A stretch of DNA of 64,000 nucleotides, taken from Chloroflexota bacterium (lineage in GTDB: Bacteria; Chloroflexota; Anaerolineae; Anaerolineales; UBA11579). The stretch lies in assembly GCA_009391835.1 (NCBI GenBank), contig QWJF01000005.1, positions 1 through 64,000 of the forward strand. Reading direction: 5' to 3'. A program made the position numbers and the translations under genes. This document shows, in pieces, positions 18,062-24,780 of the stretch. Positions within the stretch are counted from its first letter, which is position 1; every line of letters begins with the position of its first letter. Below the pieces are notes generated by a model. That model was not told where the DNA came from, did not search any database, and saw nothing but the letters and a program-made list of their open reading frames with translations.

Positions 18062-18169
18062 TCAACGTTTGCCGCTAGGCGCACTACGATTAGGCACGGA
18101 AACATCGCCGCCAAACGACGTGCTCTTCTGCCGAATCATTGCTGTATTCATGCGTGCGAATGTGCTCAT
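18062..18169 (-). CDS. Small protein of 35 residues with complete expression signals
   Basis: The frame begins MSTFARMNTAMI and ends SAPSGKR-TGA. It is too short for most gene finders, but everything around it is in place: TTGACA and TATCTT spaced by 17 bp (18227-18199), a full AAAGGAGG ribosome site (18184-18177), a 7-nt spacer, ATG at 18169, and a strong terminator just after the stop. The peptide is basic, rich in Ser, Met and Arg, without Cys, and has no obvious signal peptide or membrane helix. I recognise no family. It could be an abundant small protein, a peptide precursor, or a leader peptide for the GNAT gene downstream. Confidence 0.7.
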   Translation of the reverse strand: MSTFARMNTAMIRQKSTSFGGDVSVPNRSAPSGKR

Positions 18170-18198
18170 ACGTGCGCCTCCTTTCGTAAGATGGTCAA

Positions 18199-18227
18199 AA
18201 GATACTATGCTTCGCCACCGCTGTCAA
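18199..18227 (-). promoter_or_regulatory. Promoter of the 35-codon gene
   Basis: A perfect -35 TTGACA (18227-18222), 17-bp spacer, and -10 TATCTT (18204-18199) predict a start near 18192, giving a leader of about 23 nt that holds the AAAGGAGG site. It is one of only two consensus -35 elements noticed in the window. Confidence 0.75.
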
Positions 18228-18261
18228 GCAGGGAAGCGCGCTTGCCGTTAAAATAGGCGCT

Positions 18262-18654
18262 ATGTCGCCTGCTCGCACGCCCACACCCTTCGCGTTTTTG
18301 CCCACCACCTTGCTGCTTGTCACAGTGGGGTGGGGTGGCTTGTTGTTGATTTTTAACTTTACCTTGCCCACTTTATGGCCCCGCTGGCTTTTCTTTTTCT
18401 TGATTGTCCCCGCATTCACAGGCTTGGCCATTCCCGCCGCGGTCTTCCTCAACCGCCGCTTTCCAAGCGATCCGCCTGCCCGTGTCCAGGTAATTCTTCG
18501 GCAGGCGCTTTGGGTAGGTATCTACGCCGCCACGCTGGCCTGGCTGCAATTCGGCCGCGTTTTTACATTTGGCTTGGCGCTCATTCTTGCTCTCGGCCTC
18601 GCTGCCGTAGAGTGGTTTCTTCGCTTGCGCGAGCGCACTCGCTGGGAGCCTTAA
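18262..18654 (+). CDS. Small integral membrane protein
   Basis: The protein has 130 residues, with four likely membrane segments (about residues 14-34, 42-62, 82-98 and 101-117) and short charged loops (NRRFPSDPPARV, LRLRERTRW). No enzymatic motif or known family is recognised. The ATG lies 7 nt after a TAAAAT (18249-18254), so the mRNA may be leaderless. It is divergent from the 35-codon gene and upstream of the isoprenoid genes, with 88 bp between. Confidence 0.75.
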   Translation: MSPARTPTPFAFLPTTLLLVTVGWGGLLLIFNFTLPTLWPRWLFFFLIVPAFTGLAIPAAVFLNRRFPSDPPARVQVILRQALWVGIYAATLAWLQFGRVFTFGLALILALGLAAVEWFLRLRERTRWEP

Positions 18655-18682
18655 CCCACACCCATTGTCCACAGGAGGGGTT

Positions 18683-18688
18683 TATAAT
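18683..18688 (+). promoter_or_regulatory. -10 box of the isoprenoid operon
   Basis: TATAAT lies 54 nt before the ATG at 18743. No good -35 is present at the usual distance. Confidence 0.5.
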
Positions 18689-18742
18689 CTTTGAGGGCGG
18701 GCTTACTTGCCAATCGTTTACCGCCGCTAGGGATTATCACAT

Positions 18743-19561
18743 ATGCCCAAATCAGCACTCAACGTTCTGGAACAAACCAGCCGCACCTTTTATTTGCCCA
18801 TCGTGCGTCTGCCAGCAGGCTTGCAAGAGGCTGTTGTGTCCGGCTATTTATGCATGCGCGCCATCGACGAGATTGAAGATCATCCCAAACTGGAGAATCG
18901 CGAAAAGGCCCAATTGCTGCAGGGCATCAGCCTCATTTTGCAAGCCCAGACCACCATTGAAGATTTCGATCACGAGCGCTTTGCTGCACTCTTTGAACCC
19001 TATGCAAAACAGCTCCCTGAAGTCACCTTGCGCATCGGCGAATGGTGCACCTACACGCCCGCGTTCATTGCCGCGCGCATCTGGGAAGCCACGGCCGCGA
19101 TGGCTGATCGTATGGCCCAGTGGGCGCTCAACGGGTTCAAAGTTGTCTCGCGTTCTGATCTTGATCGCTATACGTACGGGGTCGCCGGCGCTGTCGGGCT
19201 TCTCCTCTGTGATATTTGGGCATGGTTCGAGAAGCTCCAGATTCATCGCAGCCGCGGCATTCAATTCGGCCGTGGCCTTCAATCTGTGAATATTCTCCGC
19301 AACCGGCAGGAAGATTTGGCCCGCGGCGTGGATTTTTATCCCGAAAATTGGACCGACAATGATATGCAGCAATACGCTCGCCGCAACTTTGCCCAGTTCG
19401 ACGAATATTTGCAGGAACTCCCCGCCACAACCTTTGCCGATTTTGTGCGTATTCCCCGTGCATTGGCGATTGCCACTCTGGACGCGATTGCCGAAGGCCG
19501 TGAAAAACTGTCCCGCAGTGAAGTGCTAAAAATCGTAGCAGGCTTGGAAACCGCCGGCTAA
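18743..19561 (+). CDS. Squalene/phytoene synthase family protein
   Basis: The protein has 272 residues of the trans-isoprenoid head-to-head synthase family, which condenses two C15 or C20 prenyl diphosphates. The first Asp-rich motif is RAIDEIEDHP (near residue 40). The second active-site segment is RGLQSVNILRNRQEDL near residue 185, where the usual DxxxD reads NRQED. The N-terminal SRTFYLPI stretch also fits. The motif style is closer to squalene synthases than to typical CrtB. The next gene, 10 nt later, is a geranylgeranyl reductase-like flavoprotein, which supports a role in isoprenoid or membrane lipid synthesis. The product (squalene, phytoene or other) is not resolved. Confidence 0.85.
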   Translation: MPKSALNVLEQTSRTFYLPIVRLPAGLQEAVVSGYLCMRAIDEIEDHPKLENREKAQLLQGISLILQAQTTIEDFDHERFAALFEPYAKQLPEVTLRIGEWCTYTPAFIAARIWEATAAMADRMAQWALNGFKVVSRSDLDRYTYGVAGAVGLLLCDIWAWFEKLQIHRSRGIQFGRGLQSVNILRNRQEDLARGVDFYPENWTDNDMQQYARRNFAQFDEYLQELPATTFADFVRIPRALAIATLDAIAEGREKLSRSEVLKIVAGLETAG

Positions 19562-19571
19562 ACCAAAGCTC

Positions 19572-20780
19572 ATGGGCCATCTCTATGACGTAGCCATCGT
19601 CGGCGCTGGCCCGGGAGGCTCAGCCGCGGCCCATTATTTGGCGCAGTCGGGTATGGATGTGCTCCTGCTGGATAAATCAGAATTTCCCCGCGATAAAACC
19701 TGCGGCGACGGCCTCACCCCACGCGCGCTCCATATTATTTCAGATATGGGCATCTTGGATCAGGCCACCGAGGCTGGCTTTCGCATCAATGGTTTGGAAT
19801 TGCATGCCCGCGCGGGCAACAGCATGCACGTACCCATCCCCAATCATTCAGAATATCCGGACCATATGCTCGTCGTCCCCAGAGTCGGGTTGGACGATAT
19901 TATCCGCCAACGTGCTGTGAAGAGCGGCGCACACTTCGAAAGCCCCGTCCGCGTTCGCGGCCTGCAAAACCTGCCCGATCGTATCCGCATTCACACTGAT
20001 CTCTCAACAACCTTTGAGGCTCGCGTCGCCATCCTTGCCATCGGCGCCAATATGCGCCTGCTCCAGGATTTGAACATTCTGGAGCGCCCTCCCCAGATGA
20101 TTCTGGCTGCCCGCGCTTATTATGAGGGGATGAACGGATTGAACGATCGCGTGGAAGCCCATTTTGCTCATGTTCCGCTTCCGGGATATGGTTGGGTCTT
20201 TCCCATTTCAGCTACTGCGGCCAATGTGGGCATTGGCTACTGGCCCAGTAATCTTCCCTGGCGCAAAAAGTCTGCTTCAATTCGCGTCGCGATGGATAAC
20301 TTCCTCCGCAATCCCCGGCTGGCTCCGCGGCTGGAAGGCGCCAGCCAGCAGGGTCCGGTAAAAAGTTACCCGCTGCGCATTGATTTTGCAACTGCCCCAA
20401 CCTATGCGGAGCGCATCTTGTTGGTTGGTGAAACGGCTGGTTTGGTCTCTCCGCTGACTGGCGAGGGAATTGATTTTGCCCTTGAATCCGGCCAAATAGC
20501 GGCCGAATTTCTCGTAGAAACTTTTGCGCGTGGCGAATTCACTCGCAGCGCATTTGCCGCCTACGACAGTATTTTGAGGCGCAATTTTCAGAGCATTTTT
20601 CGGTTTCTGGGTTTGGCTCGCCGGCTCTATGTGAATCCCCTGCTTATGGGGCGCACAATCGCCATGTCCGAGAAGCGCCCCGAACTCAAACGTATGTTGG
20701 TCAATGTGCTCATGAGCCAGCAACACCCCGCGGGTTTGATCACACCCCATTTCCTGCGGCACATTCTTCTGGGTGTTTAG
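19572..20780 (+). CDS. Geranylgeranyl reductase-family FAD oxidoreductase
   Basis: The protein has 402 residues with an N-terminal FAD Rossmann motif VAIVGAGPGGSAAAHYLA (residues 7-24), the FPRDKTCGDGLTPRAL motif near 38-53 that marks the geranylgeranyl reductase family, and the second FAD motif LLVGETAGLVSPLTGEGIDFAL near 280. These enzymes saturate double bonds of polyprenyl chains in lipids, quinones or chlorophyll-type side chains. The gene follows the squalene/phytoene synthase by 10 nt. The chain it reduces is unknown. Confidence 0.9.
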   Translation: MGHLYDVAIVGAGPGGSAAAHYLAQSGMDVLLLDKSEFPRDKTCGDGLTPRALHIISDMGILDQATEAGFRINGLELHARAGNSMHVPIPNHSEYPDHMLVVPRVGLDDIIRQRAVKSGAHFESPVRVRGLQNLPDRIRIHTDLSTTFEARVAILAIGANMRLLQDLNILERPPQMILAARAYYEGMNGLNDRVEAHFAHVPLPGYGWVFPISATAANVGIGYWPSNLPWRKKSASIRVAMDNFLRNPRLAPRLEGASQQGPVKSYPLRIDFATAPTYAERILLVGETAGLVSPLTGEGIDFALESGQIAAEFLVETFARGEFTRSAFAAYDSILRRNFQSIFRFLGLARRLYVNPLLMGRTIAMSEKRPELKRMLVNVLMSQQHPAGLITPHFLRHILLGV

Positions 20781-20803
20781 TTGCATTTCGATGATTGGAA
20801 CGT

Positions 20804-21358
20804 ATGTCTCACGTTGAAATTAAGTTTGCCACGCAGAACGATGCAAAATTGTTGTCTGAGATGGGTGCCCGCGCCTTTCTGTCAGCCTTTGCCGACCAAA
20901 ACGATCCAGACGAAATCGCCTCTTATGTGAAGCACAATTTTGCATTCGATCAGATACACACTGAGGTAAAGGATCCAGATTCAACATTTTTGCTGGCCTA
21001 TCGCGAGCATCAACCCCTTGCTTATGCGAAGCTAAAACAAGGGCAAAGTCCCGAAGTGGTGAATGTTTCCAACCCGATTGAATTGGAACGGATTTATGTC
21101 GAGCCAACTAGCATTGGTGGTGGCATTGGTTCGGAATTGCTGTTGGCTTGCATTCGAGAAGCCAAAAGCCGCGGTTTTGAAGGTATCTGGCTGGGGGTTT
21201 GGGAAAAGAATCCCCAGGCTATTCGTTTCTACGAAAGAAACCACTTCAAGAAGGTTGGCGAGCATACCTTTATGCTGGGCAGTGAGGCCCAAACCGACAT
21301 TTTGATGCAACGCCCGATCAACCCATCCGCTCCACCCGAAAGGAATAATCTTCGATGA
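20804..21358 (+). CDS. GNAT N-acetyltransferase
   Basis: The protein has 184 residues from the ATG at 20804 (a TTG at 20795 is possible). It is a single GNAT domain with the core LERIYVEPTSIGGGIGSELLLACIREA region (about residues 87-115, a modified Q/RxxGxG loop reading SIGGGIG) and the late NPQAIRFYERNHFKKVGEH motif. Such enzymes acetylate small molecules or protein N-termini. The stop overlaps the next start as ATGA, indicating coupling with the M24 peptidase. Confidence 0.88.
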   Translation: MSHVEIKFATQNDAKLLSEMGARAFLSAFADQNDPDEIASYVKHNFAFDQIHTEVKDPDSTFLLAYREHQPLAYAKLKQGQSPEVVNVSNPIELERIYVEPTSIGGGIGSELLLACIREAKSRGFEGIWLGVWEKNPQAIRFYERNHFKKVGEHTFMLGSEAQTDILMQRPINPSAPPERNNLR

Positions 21359-22590
21359 AATCTGATCTCCTCGCCCTCATGAGGGATGCCAACTTGGATG
21401 CGCTTCTGGTTCTTGGGGATGCCCTCCACAATCCCGCGATGGTGTATTTCACCGGTGTCGCCCACGTCACAGAAGCAGCGCTTGTCCTCAAGCGGGGCGA
21501 GGATCCGATCCTTTTCTTCAATCCGATGGAACGTGATGAGGCCGCATCCACCGGCCTCCAAACCAAGGGCTTTGCGCCATACGACTATCGTAAACTCTTC
21601 GAAGAGAGTGGCAACAATGCCCAGTTGGCCAAAGCTCGCCTCTTGCAGCTTGCCCTCACGGATGTTGATCTCACCTCTGGCCGCGTTGCCGTTTACGGGC
21701 AGCGCGATACCAGTGAATCCTTTGGTCTGCTAACCGCGCTCGAAGAGCTCATGCCCAGTCTTGAAATCGTCAGCGATTATGCCGACCCGGTGCTGCTCCA
21801 CGCCCGCTCCACCAAAGATGAGGGTGAAATTGCCGAGATGCGCAAGATCGGCGAACAAACCACCGAGGTGGTTGCCCAGGTAGCCGATTATCTAGCCAGC
21901 CAACGCGCAAAAGAGGGCATTTTGGTCAACGCAGAGGGTCAGCCCATTACCGTTGGGAATGTCAAGAGCCATATCTTCCTGTGGCTCGCCGAGCGGGGTC
22001 TGGATAATCCCCACGGCACGATTTTTGCCCCGGGCGCTGAGGGAGGTGTCCCCCATAGCACAGGCAGCCCGGATGCCCTGTTGCGTCTCGGCGAACCTAT
22101 CGTCTTCGATATTTTTCCCGTCCAGGCGGGTGGTGGCTACTATTTTGATTTCACGCGCACCTGGTGCCTCGGCCACGCCACCGATGAAGCTCAATCCCTG
22201 TACGAAGATGTTCGCTATGTGTACGACACCATTATGCGCGAACTTAAAATGGATCAGCTTTGTTCCCTCTACCAGGACCGCACCTGCGACCTGTTCGCTG
22301 AACGCGGCCACCCCACGGTCAAAGAGGATCCTCAAACCGAGGTCGGTTTTGTCCACGGTTTGGCCCACGGGCTCGGTTTGGATGTTCATGAGGCGCCCCG
22401 CTTATCCCGCGATGCCACCGAGCGCGATCTGCTTCGCGCCGGCTCAGTGGTCACCATCGAGCCCGGGCTTTACTACCCAGAACGGGGCCTCGGTTGCCGC
22501 CTGGAGGATGCTGTCTATGTGCGCCCCGACGGCAAAATGGAGGTTCTCGCCCCATATCCGCTGGATTTGGTCATTCCCCTTAAATCCTAG
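21355..22590 (+). CDS. M24-family Xaa-Pro aminopeptidase/dipeptidase
   Basis: The protein has 411 residues: a creatinase N-like domain (about 1-150) followed by the pita-bread metallopeptidase domain. Metal ligands can be placed as Asp in IVFDIFPV, Asp in YYFDFTRTW, His in GLAHGLGLDVHE, Glu in VTIEPGLYY and Glu in GCRLEDAV. This is a complete dinuclear site. The enzyme should cleave an N-terminal residue before proline, in the cytoplasm (no signal peptide). It is coupled by ATGA to the GNAT gene and followed by tsaD 41 nt later. Confidence 0.92.
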   Translation: MKSDLLALMRDANLDALLVLGDALHNPAMVYFTGVAHVTEAALVLKRGEDPILFFNPMERDEAASTGLQTKGFAPYDYRKLFEESGNNAQLAKARLLQLALTDVDLTSGRVAVYGQRDTSESFGLLTALEELMPSLEIVSDYADPVLLHARSTKDEGEIAEMRKIGEQTTEVVAQVADYLASQRAKEGILVNAEGQPITVGNVKSHIFLWLAERGLDNPHGTIFAPGAEGGVPHSTGSPDALLRLGEPIVFDIFPVQAGGGYYFDFTRTWCLGHATDEAQSLYEDVRYVYDTIMRELKMDQLCSLYQDRTCDLFAERGHPTVKEDPQTEVGFVHGLAHGLGLDVHEAPRLSRDATERDLLRAGSVVTIEPGLYYPERGLGCRLEDAVYVRPDGKMEVLAPYPLDLVIPLKS

Positions 22591-22618
22591 AAAGTGCCTC
22601 CGCTCACCAGCAGGGATG

Positions 22619-22624
22619 TACAAT
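22619..22624 (+). promoter_or_regulatory. -10 box of tsaD (leaderless)
   Basis: TACAAT ends 7 nt before the ATG at 22632, which places the expected transcription start on the start codon itself. Confidence 0.5.
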
Positions 22625-22631
22625 AGTTGTT

Positions 22632-23717
22632 ATGTCCCCTGAAGCCAAACTTGCCCCCGCCCGCATCCTGGGCATCGAGACCTCGTGCGACGAGACTGCT
22701 GTTGCCGTAGTCGAAGATGGCCGCCGCGCACTATCCAATGTAGTGGCATCTCAAGCCGAGTTGCATGCGGAATATGGCGGTGTCTTTCCTGAAGTCGCAT
22801 CCCGCCAACACGTAAAAGTTATTGATGCGGTTCTTGAGGCAGCCCTTAAGCAGGCCCACCTCGAACTGGCCGATGTGGACGCTATCGCTGTCACGCGTGG
22901 CCCGGGCCTTCCTGGCTCGTTGGTGGTTGGTCTAAACATGGCCAAAGGCCTGGCGCTCGGCAGCGGAAAACCCCTCTACGGCATCAATCACATTGAGGGC
23001 CACCTTTATTCCGCTTGGGTCCAACTCGAAGAAAGTCAAAAGCACCAAGAGCCAAAGTTCCCGCTCCTTGCCCTCGTCGTTTCTGGTGGCCACACCGAGC
23101 TCATTATTATGCGTGATCACTTGCGCTATGAACGCCTCGGTGGCACGCTGGACGATGCCGCCGGGGAGGCCTTCGACAAAATCGCCCGCCTCATGGGCCT
23201 TGGCTATCCGGGCGGCCCGGCTATTCAAAAAGCGGCCGAGGGTGGCAAGCCGGATGCCTTTAATTTCCCTCGCGCCTGGCTGGATGGCACCTGGAATTTT
23301 TCCTTCAGCGGCCTCAAAACCGCCGTGCTGCATCAAGTTCGTGAACTGGCGCCCCGCTCGATGCAGGATGCGCTGCCCCTCCCCGATATGCCGGATACGC
23401 GCCTACCGATCGCCAATTTAGCCGCCAGCTTCCAGGCCGCAGTCGTCGATGTTCTGGTCGGCAAAACCAAAGCGGCTGCCGAAGCCTTCAAGGCCAAACA
23501 TATCCTCGTTGCTGGCGGCGTTTCAGCCAATCAAGCCCTCAGAGAGGGCATCCAGGAAGCCGTGGACATCCCTGTGCATTTGCCCCCCCTCGCGCTTTGC
23601 ACCGACAACGCAGCCATGATCGCCGTGGCTGGCTACTACCGCCACGCCCTCGCCCGACCCGACGACCTCAACATCGACGTTTCCCCTGGCTGGCTAATCG
23701 AATCACTCCAAATCTAA
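22632..23717 (+). CDS. tsaD: TsaD, tRNA N6-threonylcarbamoyladenosine transferase
   Basis: The protein has 361 residues of the Kae1/TsaD/Qri7 family, which transfers the threonylcarbamoyl group to A37 of ANN-reading tRNAs. Family motifs are ILGIETSCDETAVAVV at the N-terminus, the iron-binding NHIEGHL motif near residue 118, VVSGGHTELI near 150, GEAFDKIARLMGLGYPGGP near 178-197, and VAGGVSANQALR near 295. The partner TsaC, which makes the threonylcarbamoyl-AMP substrate, is at 27244-27861 on the other strand. tsaB and tsaE are not in the window. Confidence 0.97.
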   Translation: MSPEAKLAPARILGIETSCDETAVAVVEDGRRALSNVVASQAELHAEYGGVFPEVASRQHVKVIDAVLEAALKQAHLELADVDAIAVTRGPGLPGSLVVGLNMAKGLALGSGKPLYGINHIEGHLYSAWVQLEESQKHQEPKFPLLALVVSGGHTELIIMRDHLRYERLGGTLDDAAGEAFDKIARLMGLGYPGGPAIQKAAEGGKPDAFNFPRAWLDGTWNFSFSGLKTAVLHQVRELAPRSMQDALPLPDMPDTRLPIANLAASFQAAVVDVLVGKTKAAAEAFKAKHILVAGGVSANQALREGIQEAVDIPVHLPPLALCTDNAAMIAVAGYYRHALARPDDLNIDVSPGWLIESLQI

Positions 23718-23730
23718 AATCAGATTTTTT
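23710..23730 (+). terminator. Weak AT-rich terminator after tsaD
   Basis: AAATCT (23710-23715) and AGATTT (23722-23727) pair and run into six T in total. The stem has few GC pairs, so efficiency may be low. Confidence 0.4.
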
Positions 23731-23766
23731 GCAGATGTCTTAAAACGGCAGTCAATCCTCCGATCC

Positions 23767-23795
23767 TTGACATAGAATAAATGTTCTAATACAAT
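23767..23795 (+). promoter_or_regulatory. Promoter of the polymerase cassette with LexA-like palindrome in its spacer
   Basis: A perfect -35 TTGACA (23767-23772), a 17-bp spacer and -10 TACAAT (23790-23795) form one of the best promoters in the window. The spacer holds TAGAATAAATGTTCTA (23773-23788), which matches TAGAAC-N4-GTTCTA at 11 of 12 arm positions and so resembles the Gram-positive LexA box. A repressor here would cover the space between -35 and -10 and shut the promoter. A similar site precedes uvrA. Confidence 0.7.
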
Positions 23796-23796
23796 G

Positions 23797-23818
23797 CTTT
23801 GTACTCACAGGTACAAAG
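23797..23818 (+). repeat. 8-bp perfect inverted repeat touching the start codon
   Basis: CTTTGTAC (23797-23804) and GTACAAAG (23811-23818) are perfect inverted repeats with a 6-nt spacer. They span the predicted transcription start and end on the base before the ATG at 23819. They could be a second operator or, in RNA, a small hairpin over the initiation region. Confidence 0.7.
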
Positions 23819-24415
23819 ATGGCGTATCGCTCAAAGTCACTATCCCGCCCCACGGCCCAAATTCAAACCTTGCATCGCTGGCTGCCGCAAGTGCGCGCTG
23901 GCCAAATATATTTGCTGGTTGGCCCCGCAGGATTGGTTGGCCCCATAGCCCAGGAACTTACCCATCATTTCGCCATCCGCGGCGCCGTCCGCGTCCTGCT
24001 CGGCGGCAATCGCTTCTCTCTGGAGCGTCTCCCCCTTCTATTAGGCGATCGCGGCAATCAGATCTACGAAATCCTCGATCGAATTCAGGTGAGCCGTGGT
24101 GAAACCTGCTACCAGTTGCTTCATGCCCTTGAAAAAACGCCTCGCGATAGCATCCCCTTTATCCTCACCGATGCCCTGGAGACTCTTTATGAAGATGGCC
24201 TCACCCTCATTGAGGTCGAGCGCGTACTGCGTGATAGTCTCGCCAATTTGCGCCAAATCAGCGAATCTGCTCCTGTGCTACTGAGCGCCGCCCACCGTCC
24301 TGATCGCCCTGGATTACTGGAAACTTTGATTGAGGCTGTCGATCATGTCATCGAAGTGCGCCCCAACCAGCCCCTTGCAACTCCCCAGCAGTTGCCTTTG
24401 CTTCCGAACGCCTGA
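23819..24415 (+). CDS. Degenerate RecA/RadA-like protein of the polymerase cassette
   Basis: The protein has 198 residues. The fold can be read as a shortened RecA/RadA core: strand and loop IYLLVGPAGLVGPIA in the Walker A position (residues 30-44) but without the Lys-Ser/Thr of a working P-loop, then RIQVSRGETCYQLL, then IPFILTDALETLYEDG in the Walker B position (about residue 118), and PVLLSAAHRPDRPG. It is therefore probably not an ATPase but may still dock on RecA filaments or on the polymerase. Its stop and the next start overlap as TGATG. The arrangement recalls ImuA, a RecA-like accessory factor of bacterial mutasomes, and RadA-like genes near archaeal PolB2. Fold assignment is by eye. 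Confidence 0.65.
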   Translation: MAYRSKSLSRPTAQIQTLHRWLPQVRAGQIYLLVGPAGLVGPIAQELTHHFAIRGAVRVLLGGNRFSLERLPLLLGDRGNQIYEILDRIQVSRGETCYQLLHALEKTPRDSIPFILTDALETLYEDGLTLIEVERVLRDSLANLRQISESAPVLLSAAHRPDRPGLLETLIEAVDHVIEVRPNQPLATPQQLPLLPNA

Positions 24416-24780
24416 TGGGCCACACACTCCCGACCATCACCGGTCACTTCGACCGCTTTCTCACCCATCTCTCGGCATTTCGGCGTGCGTTGCGTCGCTC
24501 CGATCAACTTTCCTTGGATACCCTGCTCGGCGAAGCCAAGCAACATACGCCTGCCGCGAGTTATGCCGCCAATGTGGTCCCCGGCGTCACATTTTTGCTC
24601 TGCCTCTTGCTTGAAAAACACAAGCAGATGGAACGCCATGAGGTGGAGTTCGAAAATCTGCGCAGGGAGTTTCGCCTTGAACTGGAGAAAGTGCGTGGAG
24701 AGTTCGAGCTCCTGCGTGCCAAAGAGCGCACCAAATACTTTCTAAAGGGTATCGAAGTTGGCCATCAGCAAAACCCGTGA
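24415..24780 (+). CDS. Small helical/coiled-coil protein of the polymerase cassette
   Basis: The protein has 121 residues and is predicted all-helical. The middle has an Ala-rich segment (HTPAASYAANVVPGVTFLLCLLLEK, about residues 44-68) and the C-terminal half is strongly charged with heptad-like spacing (EVEFENLRREFRLELEKVRG), suggesting a coiled coil. No enzymatic motif is seen. It is joined tightly to its neighbours: TGATG with the upstream gene and a 23-nt overlap with the polymerase gene. Its place between a RecA-like protein and a polymerase suggests a bridging or polymerase-binding subunit. No named family is recognised. Confidence 0.75.
   Translation: MGHTLPTITGHFDRFLTHLSAFRRALRRSDQLSLDTLLGEAKQHTPAASYAANVVPGVTFLLCLLLEKHKQMERHEVEFENLRREFRLELEKVRGEFELLRAKERTKYFLKGIEVGHQQNP

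Noticed and set aside
20799-20812. GAACGTATGTCT near the 20804 GNAT start as a LexA-like site
   Set aside because: Only one half-site matches; the other half lacks GTTC.
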